A model generated the notes under the pieces. That model was not told the origin of the DNA. It searched no databases and worked only from the letters and a program-made list of their open reading frames with translations. Positions 10,673 through 19,691 of a DNA stretch of 64,000 nucleotides are shown one piece after another. The stretch comes from Mesorhizobium sp. M1E.F.Ca.ET.045.02.1.1 (lineage in GTDB: Bacteria > Pseudomonadota > Alphaproteobacteria > Rhizobiales > Rhizobiaceae), in NCBI RefSeq assembly GCF_003952485.1, contig NZ_CP034447.1, forward strand, positions 3,920,501 to 3,984,500, in the 5' to 3' direction. Each line of letters begins with the position of its first letter. Position 1 is the stretch's first letter. A program made the position numbers and the translations under genes.

Positions 10673-11137
10673 ATGACGACCCCCAACCGAGGGAAATCGC
10701 CCGCACAGCTTTTCCGGCACCTATCGGCAAAGTGGCCTGCGGCGTTCAATCCGAAAGCGCCCATGCCGCTTAGGATCGGCATCCATCATGACATTCGCGT
10801 GCTGGACGGCGAACTGTCAGATGATGAATTGAGGAGAGCCCTGCGCGCCTATACCAGCATGCCCAGGTACTTGGCGGGACTGAATGCTGGCGCTGTGCGG
10901 GTCGATCTTGATGGCGAGCCGGCCGGCGAGGTATCGGATGCGGAGGCCGCGAGCGCCAAGGCTTTGCTTTGCGCCCGCAAGAACAAGGAAGAGACCAAGA
11001 AGACGCCGGAGCCAAGGGTGCCTGATGCCCCGCCCCAACCGAAGCCGAAGCAAACGGCCGCTTTCAACGCGAAAAATACGGCTGGAATAGTCGTTGAGAC
11101 GAAGCGTCGCCGGTCTTTCCGAAAGCCGATGGCTTGA
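10673..11137 (+). CDS. ProQ/FinO-family RNA chaperone
   Basis: 154-residue protein matching the ProQ/FinO domain: FRHLSAKWPAAFNP, then PLRIGIHHDIRVLDG, LRRALRAYTSMPRYLAGL and GAVRVDLDGEPAG, which cover the family's conserved W-P, PL-IGI and YL--L---R-DL-G positions (about residues 13-95). The C-terminal tail is lysine-rich and probably disordered. The ATG at 10673 follows a TTG two codons upstream; ATG is preferred. Members bind structured sRNAs and mRNAs; FinO itself controls conjugation. A role in controlling this element's transfer or leader RNAs is plausible but inferred. Confidence 0.82.
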   Translation: MTTPNRGKSPAQLFRHLSAKWPAAFNPKAPMPLRIGIHHDIRVLDGELSDDELRRALRAYTSMPRYLAGLNAGAVRVDLDGEPAGEVSDAEAASAKALLCARKNKEETKKTPEPRVPDAPPQPKPKQTAAFNAKNTAGIVVETKRRRSFRKPMA

Positions 11138-11539
11138 GCGCCACAGATCTCCCAAGACTCATGGGCTTCCGAGTAATAGCCATGATGAAGAGGTCGATGC
11201 CCCAGAGGAACATCTCCGAGTCAAACGACGCCTCTTCAACCGGGATTGCCTCGCTATGGTAGTTGTGTCCTGCAGGATGGCGCACGGGGTGCAGCTGCCT
11301 ACCTGTGGAAGATACGCGTGGGAGGGAAAGCCCTTTTCCGGAAGGCGTTTGCCCCTCGTCCGCACCAACCAACCCCTTGCGTTTGTCTCCAGGCAGACTC
11401 ATCCTGCCGCCTGCGCGTCTGCCGCCCAGCGCTGCTTGAAGAGATGCTCTCGACCGGCGTCAAACCACCAGCTTTGTGATCATAGCATCGGAGGCACAGT
11501 TCGGCCGGAGCGCGGCAATTTCGAGAGCGGCGAGATCCG
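11138..11539. other. Intergenic stretch, nothing recognised
   Basis: About 400 bases with no supported gene on either strand. Open frames present here have unusual composition and no ribosome sites. It may be decayed accessory DNA, as the next stretch contains clear pseudogenes. Confidence 0.45.
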
Positions 11540-11752
11540 CTAAGCCCCACATTTTTCCGCTATTCCGGCGATGCATTCCTCGAGCCGCTCGAGGCGGAAT
11601 TTCGCAATGCGAAGTTCATTCCCGGCTTCAAAACGTCGATGGCGCCCCTGTGGCGTGGTCGCCATGAGGTTGCGCTCCAGTTCCGCGATGCGCACACGCA
11701 TCTGCCGCGCCTCATCCTGACGCAAGGCCTTGATCCATCCCCGTCCGCGCAT
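11540..11752 (-). CDS. Small basic coiled-coil protein
   Basis: 70-residue protein, unknown function. The ATG at 11752 has a ribosome site AGGAAG five bases upstream. The sequence is highly charged and helical, with MRVRIAELERNLM and RIAKFRLERLEECI forming likely coiled-coil segments. The next gene on this strand is far away, so context gives no hint. It may be a small nucleic-acid binding or structural protein; it may also be a chance frame. Confidence 0.45.
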   Translation of the reverse strand: MRGRGWIKALRQDEARQMRVRIAELERNLMATTPQGRHRRFEAGNELRIAKFRLERLEECIAGIAEKCGA

Positions 11753-11907
11753 CAGTCTTCCTGCCCGCCCCAAAAGTCATGCAAACATGCCATCGAGACC
11801 CTAATTTGCGGCAAGCTGAAACGCTCGAAATTTAACTTCCGCTAACGCGAGGAGACGAAACAGCGCGGCGAGACAGTCAACGAAGCGGACCGACCACCGC
11901 CCATTCC

Positions 11908-12290
11908 TTGTCTGTCGAACCCGAGGTGATGGTGGTCAGCATCAACCTGAACTCGTCAACGTGGGCAGCCATCAACCAGCATCGGCATTTCTGCGTCAAC
12001 GTGCTTCGAGCCGACCAGATGGCGATCGCCCAGCGGTTCGCCGGACGCGGTGGCCTGAAGGGTTCGGCTCGTTACGAAGGAGCCAGTTGGTCTGCTCTGG
12101 CGACCGGCGCACTGGCACTTGAAGACTCGCTCGCCGCGGTCGATTGCACGTCGAGGACACGATTGTGCGCCACAGCCACGCGCTCGTCCTCGGGCGCGCC
12201 CGGCATGTGGTCAGCGGAGTGCGGGGCAGGCTCTGATCGATCATCATTGGCGCTTACGGATCGTCTTGAGCGAGCGGTATGCCAGTGAGG
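11908..12290 (+). pseudogene. Decayed flavin reductase-like domain gene
   Basis: The first frame reads VVSINLNSSTWAAINQHRHF, CVNVLRADQMAIAQRFAGRG and a following GLKGSARYEG, the pattern of the NADH:FMN oxidoreductase (flavin reductase/HpaC-type) domain. After the DC at about 12146 the match jumps frame: reading CHVEDTIVRHSHALVLGRA needs one extra base, and near 12226 a second shift restores ALIDHHWR. At least two frameshifts and a missing N-terminus mean it is not functional. The exact 5' limit is uncertain. Confidence 0.6.
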
Positions 12291-12394
12291 GGGCCGCAGG
12301 CACGCTTTTATTCTCCTTCTGGCCCGTTGAACAGTCGACCTACCGCTCAGCCCGGCTCTGGCGCAGCGCCCACGGCAGGCGCCGCTTCCATCGT

Positions 12395-12764
12395 TCACCT
12401 CGCGGCAGAGGAACATCTTTCTGCCACCGCTTCTTGCGGAGTTCGTCGGTCTCCAGTGGGTGACTGAGATGCATCCGGAACCGGCGCTTTCTCGATCGTT
12501 GGTGGCTCCGGAGGCGATGCATCGGGCACGGTCATCTCCTTGGCCTGGGACACTTCTTCAGAGGTGGTGAACACGGGCTGGGAAAGATTTTCGCCAGGAC
12601 CAATCGGCTTGCCGCGTCGCCTCAGCGACCGCACCTTTCGTGTTTGCTTTCGCGACATCGTTCGTGATGGCGGCCAGGTCGATGCCAGCCCAGATCGACT
12701 CTGGCCGCTTTACGAGGCCACGCTTCTGTCTGATCTCGACGACAAAGGATCGCTGTTGCTTCAT
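12395..12764 (-). pseudogene. Small hypothetical gene with a frameshift
   Basis: The ATG at 12762-12764 opens a frame beginning MKQQRSFVVEIRQKRG, then KRPESIWAGIDLAAIT. Around 12625-12650 protein-like sequence passes to another frame (LRRRGKPIGPGENLSQPVF, then a proline/glutamate-rich tail ending at 12395). A single-base shift would join them into one protein of about 120 residues. It resembles small basic proteins of rhizobial accessory regions. Alternatively both are chance frames, but the join of two protein-like halves argues for a broken gene. Confidence 0.5.
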
Positions 12765-13078
12765 AGTGCTCTCGGCGCTTGAGGGATTGCGAAGTTCGTC
12801 TAAGCCCATCGTGTCCGTCGTCCACGCATTTTCCACATCAACCCAGCACGCGATTGGTATCCGCATCCGGGAGGCTGTTAGGAGCCACGTCCTGACCGGA
12901 TGAAATTGGTCTTTGGCTTCTGTCGCGGAACAGGACATTGCGTACCCACTCGCGCGAGACAGCCTGTTGTACATCTGCGCCGCTGACCATCGAATCCCGG
13001 TGGTTGTTCCGCGTTCGCCACGACCATTAGCAGTACCAACATTAGCAATCGCTGGTGCCTAGACGTGACGGTCAGGCT
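12765..13078. other. Intergenic stretch, nothing recognised
   Basis: Roughly 310 bases between the frameshifted small gene and the 3' end of the MFS gene. No supported gene, terminator or repeat seen. Confidence 0.4.
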
Positions 13079-14728
13079 TCAATGACGGGGAAGTGGGAGG
13101 ATTGCGCGTTTACGAGGCGTGCTGGTCGGCCGCTCAATCGAAAGCGTCATTTGAGGCGCTGCCTCTCCCGCCTGCAACCGGGAGACACGCTCGTCCAATT
13201 CCTTGTCTACTTCCGTGAGACGATGGTTGAGGCGAAGGTAGTCCGTCCAGGTCGGCGTGCGGAATGTCTCTGTCCATTGCATGGGCTTCTGCAGGTTGCG
13301 CTGAAGCGTCCAGTTCCGAGCACCGACGCGGCTGTGGATATGCCTGCGCTGCCGCATGAACTCGAGGAAGGCCTCGACATTTTTCTCGGCTATCCGATAT
13401 TCGACCTTGACCACGATAGGACCGCTTCTCGGCTTCAAATTGAGAGCGACAGCTGGGGCGTCGAATTCCTCCAAGGGATCGGGCTCGGACTCGCGGCGCT
13501 CGCGTAGAGGAAACAGAATGCCAGCTGCAGCGACGAGAAGTAGCGCTCCAGCGGAACCCTCCAGCGCCCACGTCAGGGAATGGCTTTGGGAGACCGTGCC
13601 CCATACCCAGCTGCCGGCCGCGATGCCGCCATCTATCAATGCATAGTAGATCGAAATCGTGCGTCCCACGACCCAGCGCGGGCTCGCCAGCTGCACACTC
13701 ACGCCAACCCCGGACCAGGCGGTGACCCAGCCGGCGCCGCCCAAGGCGAGCGCAAGTGCGGCCACCGGAATCGAAGAGGTCAGTGCAAGGGAGAGGGAGC
13801 AGGCCGCGCAGGCGACGCACGCGAGCTTCATCAGACGTTCTTGCGACAAGCTCCGTCTGAATGTGCCGTTGGAGATGCCGGCGAAGACGGCGCCCGTCCC
13901 GAAGCCTGCCATGAGCGTGCCATAGGCGAGCGGTCCGCCTCCCAGATGATCGCGGACTACCAGCGGCAGCAGTGCGAGAATGGCGATGCTTGCCAGGCCA
14001 AACAGGGTTCCGCGTGCGATCGCCGCCTTGATTTCCGAAGACATCGCCGTGAAGCGCAGCCCGTCATAGATCGCCGTCCTCATCGACTCGCGCGGGAGAG
14101 GCGAAGAGCGAACCTTCCACCTGCAGCGCCATATCGTGCCCAAAGGAACCAGATAGGTGAGTGTGGTCACGGTAAAAGCTGCCAAAAGCCCAAACGAGGC
14201 AACCACGATGCCGCCGAGCGCCGGGCCCACGGTCCGGACCGTGTTGAAGCCGACGGAGAGCAGGGTCACGGCAGCCGGGACATCGCGGCGGTCGACGATA
14301 TCGCCAACCGAGGCCTGCCAGGCGGGATCGTGAAGAGCACCCCCGCATGCGATCAGGAAGCTGAAGCCGAGGATCATCCACGGACTGACAAAGCCGAGCG
14401 CCACAACAGCGGTCAGCATCGCAGATCCTATCACCATCAGGCAGCGGCCGGCGAACATGACCCTGCGACGGCTGAAATTATCGGCGAGGGCTCCGGCGAA
14501 GACGGACAAGATGAAAGCGGGCAGGTTCGATGAAGCCTGGACCAGCGCAACCATCAGATCGGAAGTCGAGATCGTCGCCATCAGCCAGCTGATGGCGACA
14601 GTCTGCATCAACCAGCCGAGAGAAGAGACCTGGGTAGCGAGCCAGATCGAACGAAAGGTCGGCTGCATGAGGGGCGCAAACGTCGTCGGCGCAGCCAAAT
14701 CTTCAACTGATCCAGCCACTCTACTCAT
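13079..14728 (-). CDS. MFS transporter, EntS/MFS_3-like, with C-terminal soluble domain
   Basis: 549-residue inner-membrane protein. Residues about 1-400 form some 10-12 transmembrane helices of the major facilitator type (for example SLGWLMQTVAISWLMA, LPAFILSVFAGALADNFSRR with the loop 2-3 motif, and LALALGGAGWVTAWSGVGVS). This branch (enterobactin exporter-like, transmembrane secretion effector) exports small molecules. After residue about 410 there is a roughly 110-residue soluble tail (VVKVEYRIAEKNVEAFLEFM, then NWTLQRNLQKPMQWTETF) resembling a dimeric monooxygenase-like barrel. The ATG at 14728 is preferred to the one at 14800 from homolog-like start MSRVAGS; neither has a strong ribosome site. 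Substrate unknown. Confidence 0.82.
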   Translation of the reverse strand: MSRVAGSVEDLAAPTTFAPLMQPTFRSIWLATQVSSLGWLMQTVAISWLMATISTSDLMVALVQASSNLPAFILSVFAGALADNFSRRRVMFAGRCLMVIGSAMLTAVVALGFVSPWMILGFSFLIACGGALHDPAWQASVGDIVDRRDVPAAVTLLSVGFNTVRTVGPALGGIVVASFGLLAAFTVTTLTYLVPLGTIWRCRWKVRSSPLPRESMRTAIYDGLRFTAMSSEIKAAIARGTLFGLASIAILALLPLVVRDHLGGGPLAYGTLMAGFGTGAVFAGISNGTFRRSLSQERLMKLACVACAACSLSLALTSSIPVAALALALGGAGWVTAWSGVGVSVQLASPRWVVGRTISIYYALIDGGIAAGSWVWGTVSQSHSLTWALEGSAGALLLVAAAGILFPLRERRESEPDPLEEFDAPAVALNLKPRSGPIVVKVEYRIAEKNVEAFLEFMRQRRHIHSRVGARNWTLQRNLQKPMQWTETFRTPTWTDYLRLNHRLTEVDKELDERVSRLQAGEAAPQMTLSIERPTSTPRKRAILPLPRH

Positions 14729-15023
14729 TTTTTGCGAGCCTTTGCTTTCCGTTATCGGCCGTCTCGCATGTAATCTCGACTGAACCGTGGCGGCTGGCAA
14801 AATTGAGAGAAACTCTTTTGCCTCCGACGAATGCGGCCACAGGTGGCAACCGGCAATGCGGTCGCGCCGAACAGCCCACCAAGAATGATTGAGGCGGCGA
14901 CGAGCGGCACATCCCAGAATCTACGGCCAAAACTTGAATAAAGCGCTTAAGCGGAAAATGCGCTTCGAGCTGGCGCTTGCGGTCGACGATGTCGTCGGCC
15001 GAGATCGAGATCCAGCGCAAGGG

Positions 15024-15265
15024 TTAATCGCTGCGCATAATCATTGCTTCAAGCGCGGCTGCATCGAAAGCTTTTCGAGCAGCTGGTGGATGGGCCTCAC
15101 CACGCAATACCCTGCAGACAGGCGTCCATCGCTGCCTTTCCGTTTTCTCGGTCTGACGATGAAGATCATGCGGCAGGATAGCGGCAGCATCACTAACATT
15201 GAACACGATGCGCTCTGAGCTATGGCGGCTAACCCGAACACGACCCGCTTCTCAAATCTGCTAAA
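15024..15265 (-). pseudogene. Frameshifted DUF982 gene
   Basis: On the minus strand this DNA aligns over its whole length with the intact DUF982 gene at 19452-19691, with roughly three quarters of bases identical by eye. It differs by a one-base deletion near the start (TTCGGGTTAGC against GTCCAGGTAAGC) and a compensating deletion/insertion pair around the RQRWTPVCRVLRGE segment. The last 58 codons read FNVSDAAAILPHDL through AARKAFDAAALEAMIM. The first part is in another frame, so no full protein can be made. Confidence 0.65.
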
Positions 15266-15508
15266 TCTCGACGCAATGCCGTCTCGACGTACCCCGCGCC
15301 TGGCCACTGCCTCAAACGTCGCCGCGAACACCCGCGCCTTCTCCTCCCGAAACCAGCGCCGGCGCCGCTCGACCGACGTGATGCTTCGTCACAGGGCTAC
15401 TGCCAGTGCTTGCACAAGGATTTGCGGCCTTCAGCCTACCTGAGCAAGGCGGCCGTCCCCGTCGAGATTCGAGACAACCAGACCATCGCCGCCAAGGTGC
15501 CGGTCTTG

Positions 15509-17470
15509 CTATTCGAGTACCTGCTTCTGACCAAACGGCTTCGCAGCAATGCCAGGAATGTCGTCAATCCGGACAGGTTTCCCGATTAAATAGCCCTGAG
15601 CTTCATCACATCCGACGCGGCGCAGACAGTCGAGCTGGTCGGGAGTTTCGACGCCTTCGGCCGTTACCTCAATTCGAAGCTCATGCGCCAACTCAACCAA
15701 TGATCTCACAATCGCGGCGCAGTCCGCATCGGTGAGCATATCCTGAACAAAAGATCGGTCGATCTTGAGCCGCGAAAGAGGCAATTTACGAAGATAAGTC
15801 AGCGATGAATAGCCGGTACCAAAATCGTCAAGAGCAACTGTTACGGATAACGAACTTAACGATTGTAATAACGAAATTGTTTCTTCAAAATTCGAAATCA
15901 GAACATTTTCTGTAATCTCGACCTCCAGTCTCCGGGGCTCCAAACCGGCTTCAGCCAAGGTCTCTAAAATTCCATCTAGCAAGGCCTTGTTCTTAAGCTG
16001 CACTGCCGACAAGTTGACGGAGACCCGCAAGTCGCGCGGCCAGCGCGCAGCCGCCGAACAAGCCGTTTTGACAGCCCAGTGTCCGATGGAGTGAATCAAA
16101 CCCGTTTCTTCGGCGATAGGTATGAACTCCGAGGGAGGGATTGCGCCAAGGGTCGGATGCTGCCACCGCAGAAGCGCTTCAAAACCTCGGATGCGATCGC
16201 TCCCGAGATCGAGAAAGGGTTGAAATGCAAGCCAAAGCTGGTCACTGGCGAGCGCAGATGCCAGATCGCGTTCAAGGGCATGGCGCCTTGTGGCAGCTTC
16301 ATCGTCGTTTGCGCTGAAAAACTGGATGGAGCCCGTCCCCAGCGTCTTGGCCCTTTGTAGCGCGGTGTCGACGCAGCGCAGGAGTTGGTTGGCATCCAAA
16401 CCGTCAGTGGGCGTCAAAGCGATACCGATAGAGGCCCTGCAATATATTTCGCGTGCTTCAATCATGAAAGGGGTGCGCATGCCATCGATGATCTGTTTGG
16501 CTAAGGACCTGATTTGATCTGGCCTAATATCGCACGTGACGATTATAGCAAATTCGTCGCCCTCCAATCTCGCGATGCCATCGCTCTCCCGCGTCGATTT
16601 CCGAAGTCTCGCAGCCACTTCGACCAAAAGGGCATCCGCTGTTGCGCGGCCAAAGCGATCGTTCACCTCGTCGAAATTGTTAAGATCGAACAAGAGTAAC
16701 GCAAAGTGCTGGTCAAACTGCTTTGCGTCCACCAACGCGTTTTCCAGCCGCTCGTTGAAGCTGAACCGGTTTGGCAAACTCGTTAGAACATCCCTGCGAA
16801 TGGCATTTTCGCTTTCCGCTTGCAGAATGAAGCGTCGGGTAAATTCGGACGCGTGAGCAAGCACGGCACGAAACAGCGTGACGGCGTAGCTCACCATCAG
16901 GATTGCGACGGGCACATTGACGGCTCCATCCAGCCACACAATCGCAACCGCCGAACCGACGAAGATCGGCAGCGTATACGCGACGGCCGCAATAGGAATC
17001 GTGGAAAAAGAAGCGGCACCGCCTGCGATCATGCCAGCGCTCAGGCAGGTAATGACAACCTGGGCGGCACTCGTTGCTCCTCCGAAGAACAGAACGGGAA
17101 GTGCACCCCACCAAGTGCCGAACAGGAAGGCGTTTCGCACCAGGTTTTGCGTTGTCCGGCGAGACACTGACCTTGGTTTGACTGACTGAAACGATGATCT
17201 CGCTCTTAGGCCTACGAACCCAGCGGCGGCGATGATCACACTCGCCCAGAGGATGGCTTTCGTCTGGTCGGGCGAGCCCCAGACCGCGATAACAAAAGTG
17301 GCCGCATTGAGTATGTTCGCAGCCATGCCAAGAAGCGTGCTGCGAAGCACGATACTGACCTGCTCCGCCCTGATGCGGCCGGCAAGCGGTTCGATCGTTG
17401 AGGGCCCGCCAAAAGCACGCAGGTCTCCCGCCAGGAGGTCGCCGAGCCTTGCGGCAGACAGACGCTGCAT
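15509..17470 (-). CDS. Membrane GGDEF-EAL protein (cyclic-di-GMP metabolism)
   Basis: 653-residue protein. Residues about 25-215 hold around six transmembrane helices (such as FVIAVWG, ILWASVIIAAAGFVGL, GTWWGALPVLFFGG), likely a sensor. A GGDEF domain follows (FNERLENALVDAKQ, DLNNFDEVNDRFG) whose signature reads EGDEF at 303-307 instead of GGDEF. The EAL domain begins around residue 410 with EAL at 431-433 and keeps VNLSAVQL, EITENVL, DDFGTGYSSLTYL and KIDRSF, so phosphodiesterase activity is likely; cyclase activity is uncertain. The start at 17470 has a GGGGGAG ribosome site; an upstream ATG at 17590 is less likely. No operon partner. Confidence 0.9.
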   Translation of the reverse strand: MQRLSAARLGDLLAGDLRAFGGPSTIEPLAGRIRAEQVSIVLRSTLLGMAANILNAATFVIAVWGSPDQTKAILWASVIIAAAGFVGLRARSSFQSVKPRSVSRRTTQNLVRNAFLFGTWWGALPVLFFGGATSAAQVVITCLSAGMIAGGAASFSTIPIAAVAYTLPIFVGSAVAIVWLDGAVNVPVAILMVSYAVTLFRAVLAHASEFTRRFILQAESENAIRRDVLTSLPNRFSFNERLENALVDAKQFDQHFALLLFDLNNFDEVNDRFGRATADALLVEVAARLRKSTRESDGIARLEGDEFAIIVTCDIRPDQIRSLAKQIIDGMRTPFMIEAREIYCRASIGIALTPTDGLDANQLLRCVDTALQRAKTLGTGSIQFFSANDDEAATRRHALERDLASALASDQLWLAFQPFLDLGSDRIRGFEALLRWQHPTLGAIPPSEFIPIAEETGLIHSIGHWAVKTACSAAARWPRDLRVSVNLSAVQLKNKALLDGILETLAEAGLEPRRLEVEITENVLISNFEETISLLQSLSSLSVTVALDDFGTGYSSLTYLRKLPLSRLKIDRSFVQDMLTDADCAAIVRSLVELAHELRIEVTAEGVETPDQLDCLRRVGCDEAQGYLIGKPVRIDDIPGIAAKPFGQKQVLE

Positions 17471-18033
17471 CACTCTTACACTCCCCCGCGCTAGAGTAGT
17501 CAGCTGCGTATTGGTCGGTCCCCTAACACCGAACAATTCTGAAAAAGTAAATTTCAACCGCAAATTTGGACAGCCCAGTTGGGAAGCCAAGGGTTTTGGA
17601 AATTCGAAGATAGTGAAAACGCGATCTTCCCTTAGGTCATCGCCGAGCTAACCTGATCCAGGTTTTCGCAATTATGCCCCGTTGGCCCTCCGCCTTGTAT
17701 TCGGTTAACCAAAAGAACCGCAGGCTTTGCTGCCAAACCACGCTGGCACAGAAAATCTACACTATGCGCCTTGAGGACCTTCGGCTTCCCCTGTCGGATC
17801 AGCCGGGCAGCATCGTTATTGTCCGGTAGCCCCCTGCAGCCATGCTGAGCTCTCACCCTTTGAAGGCTGGCAACTCGACGAGCCGTCCCGAGGTCCGGCA
17901 GACACAAGGAGGCCTTCTCCACGATCATGTCAGCGCTGCGGGACGTAGGCGAGTTCGCTGTGGATCGCAGAGATGCCGAAGCCGGGAGATCCCGCCTTTC
18001 AAACGGCACCTGGCCAACAAGCAAGCGGGACGA
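17471..18033. other. Intergenic stretch, no confident gene
   Basis: About 560 bases between the c-di-GMP gene and the 3' end of the MucR-like gene. One 130-codon minus frame (17632-18024) ends LLVNRIQGGGPTGHNCENL but lacks a ribosome site and matches nothing I know, so it is not called. The right-hand part should hold the promoter of the GGDEF-EAL gene. Confidence 0.4.
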
Positions 18034-18495
18034 TCAGGCGGCCGCCTTTTTGCGGCTCCTCTTTACCGGTGCGGCCTGTTGGGTCTCATTGGGTTTTCTG
18101 CCGAGGCCCATGGTCTTCGCCAAAGCTGAGCGCGCGGCGGCATAGTTCGGGGCAACCATCGGATAGTCTGCCGATAGTCTCCATTTCGCCCGGTATTCTT
18201 CGGGCGTCAGACCATAGTGGGTCGCAAGATGCCGCTTCAGCGACTTGAACTTCTTTCCGTCCTCCAGGCTGATGATATAGTCCGGCGTGACCGACTTCCT
18301 GATCGGGACTGCAGGCTTGAGCTCCTCGGGCTTGGCGGCCGGACCGCCCATCGTGCCCTGCAACGCGGCATGCACGTGGTCGATCAGGGCCGGAAGCTCA
18401 CCTACCGGGAGTGGATTGTTCGACACATAGGCCGACACGACTTCGGCGGTAAGCTCGATGAGGGCGTCAGTATTGTTTTCGGCTTCTTCTGTCAC
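18034..18495 (-). CDS. MucR/Ros-family transcriptional regulator lacking zinc cysteines
   Basis: 153-residue DNA-binding regulator. The Ros/MucR domain reads [20 protein letters not shown] then [15 protein letters not shown] (about residues 78-115). In classical Ros and MucR the segment carries a CxxC zinc pair; here these positions are Ser and Asp (ISLEDG), while the two histidines remain. Such zinc-independent members are known in Mesorhizobium loti. The start is a GTG at 18493-18495 with AGGAG six bases upstream; longer ATG frames are not supported. MucR proteins act as H-NS-like silencers of exopolysaccharide, motility and symbiosis genes. It diverges from the DUF982 gene at 18920. Confidence 0.9.
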   Translation of the reverse strand: MTEEAENNTDALIELTAEVVSAYVSNNPLPVGELPALIDHVHAALQGTMGGPAAKPEELKPAVPIRKSVTPDYIISLEDGKKFKSLKRHLATHYGLTPEEYRAKWRLSADYPMVAPNYAAARSALAKTMGLGRKPNETQQAAPVKRSRKKAAA

Positions 18496-18919
18496 GCAAT
18501 GCTCCTGCTTTGATAAACGGCGGCGGATCGGTTTTATTAATGAAGGCAGCCACAGAATGCAATCAAAGTCAGGGCTCCCGTAGCACTGGGTCCCAAATTG
18601 CGGGCCGAGGCACACGATGGTTCTACCCTGATGCCGACAGCTTCCGGCAAAAAAATCGGTCGGACCCGCCGAGGGGTTTTGCGGTTCATGAAACTGCTTT
18701 CGAGCAGAATGGGTTTCGTTTCGCCGCCTTTGACGGCCTCGAAAATCAACCTGCGCCGCGCATCTTAATGCCCTGATCCCGCAACCTCCCCTAGGCACCT
18801 GCGCCAAGGAGAAATATTCGATCCAGCCCCTTGAACCGTCTCGGTCCGGACAGCACATTGCGATGGTTGCCGAGCGGAATGCTCGTGCAAAGCAGGGGTT
18901 CGCCAAGTGGGAGGAGCGC
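18496..18919. other. Divergent intergenic region between mucR-like and DUF982 genes
   Basis: About 420 bases that must carry the promoters for both neighbours. No gene is supported. The T/A-rich patch near 18530-18545 (GGTTTTATTAATG) is the kind of AT-rich DNA MucR/Ros proteins bind, so autoregulation here is possible but unproven. Confidence 0.4.
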
Positions 18920-19210
18920 ATGGATGCAGAGGAGTTCGGGAGCCCTATTTTCGTGAAGCGTGCGACCTACATCGTCCAAGAGATTGCGAGCCTCGAGGAC
19001 GCCATCGATTTCCTCAACGACTGGCCTGAGGATCAAAAAGATCTGACCCACCAGACCGCTCTTCGGGCTTGCTATGACGCAGAGGATGGGCACAAGCCCG
19101 TGACCGCCGCGCAGCATGCTTTTATCGATTTCGCCAGGCAGGTCGCCATCCTCGAAGATCCAATCTCTGCCATGCAGTGGATCGCCGCCTGCAAGAAGCG
19201 GCGCGCGTAG
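18920..19210 (+). CDS. DUF982 domain protein
   Basis: 96-residue protein of the DUF982 family, common in Mesorhizobium and of unknown function. The ATG at 18920 follows GGGAGGAG at a good distance; an upstream ATG (18863) is not needed. Family features are [20 protein letters not shown] near the start, a central [17 protein letters not shown] and [16 protein letters not shown] near the end. Likely cytoplasmic. It points away from the mucR-like gene, and another DUF982 gene lies 240 bases downstream. Confidence 0.75.
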   Translation: MDAEEFGSPIFVKRATYIVQEIASLEDAIDFLNDWPEDQKDLTHQTALRACYDAEDGHKPVTAAQHAFIDFARQVAILEDPISAMQWIAACKKRRA

Positions 19211-19451
19211 GGACGGGTGGATTGTAGCCAAGCTTGGGGGTATTCCGTTCAGATTTTCACCGAGCGCGGACAAGGGCGGAAGAATCTCCATCATCGCTGG
19301 TAATTCCGGAAAGCCGGGATGACAGTGCTTATGGCGATCGGATAGCCGCCGAGCGATCGAGTTGGGCTTTCGGGTTCGCCTCTGTCACCTCGGGTGAGGC
19401 ATAAAGCTGGGCCGAGCGGACCTTGCCGCACGACTTTGGGGGAACGGTGAG

Positions 19452-19691
19452 TTGAGCAGATTTGAGCGGCCGGTCGTGGTCCAGGTAAGCCGCCACGCCG
19501 CGGAGCGCGTCGTGTTCGATGTCAATGACGCGGCCACGATCTTGCTGCGGGATCTCACGCGTGAAACGAAAAAGCGCAAGGCAGCGATGGACGCGTGTCT
19601 GCGCGTGTTGCGCGGTGAGAGCCATCCACCGGCCGCCCGCCGAGCTTTCGTCGCAGCGGCGCTTGAAGCAAAAATCCTGCGCGGCGATTGA
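19452..19691 (+). CDS. DUF982 domain protein, second copy
   Basis: 79-residue DUF982 protein: FERPVVVQVSRHAAERVVFD, NDAATILLRDL, then AAMDACLRVLRGE and PAARRAFVAAALEAKIL. The probable start is a TTG at 19452 preceded by GGGGGAA; no ATG fits. It is more diverged from the 18920 copy than from the broken copy at 15024-15265, with which it shares most of its nucleotides, so those two are recent duplicates in opposite orientation. The function of DUF982 is unknown. Confidence 0.65.
   Translation: MSRFERPVVVQVSRHAAERVVFDVNDAATILLRDLTRETKKRKAAMDACLRVLRGESHPPAARRAFVAAALEAKILRGD

Noticed and set aside
17632..18024. 130-codon minus-strand frame between the mucR-like and GGDEF-EAL genes
   Set aside because: No ribosome site, overlaps the mucR-like upstream direction poorly and matches no known family; kept only as a note in the intergenic entry.
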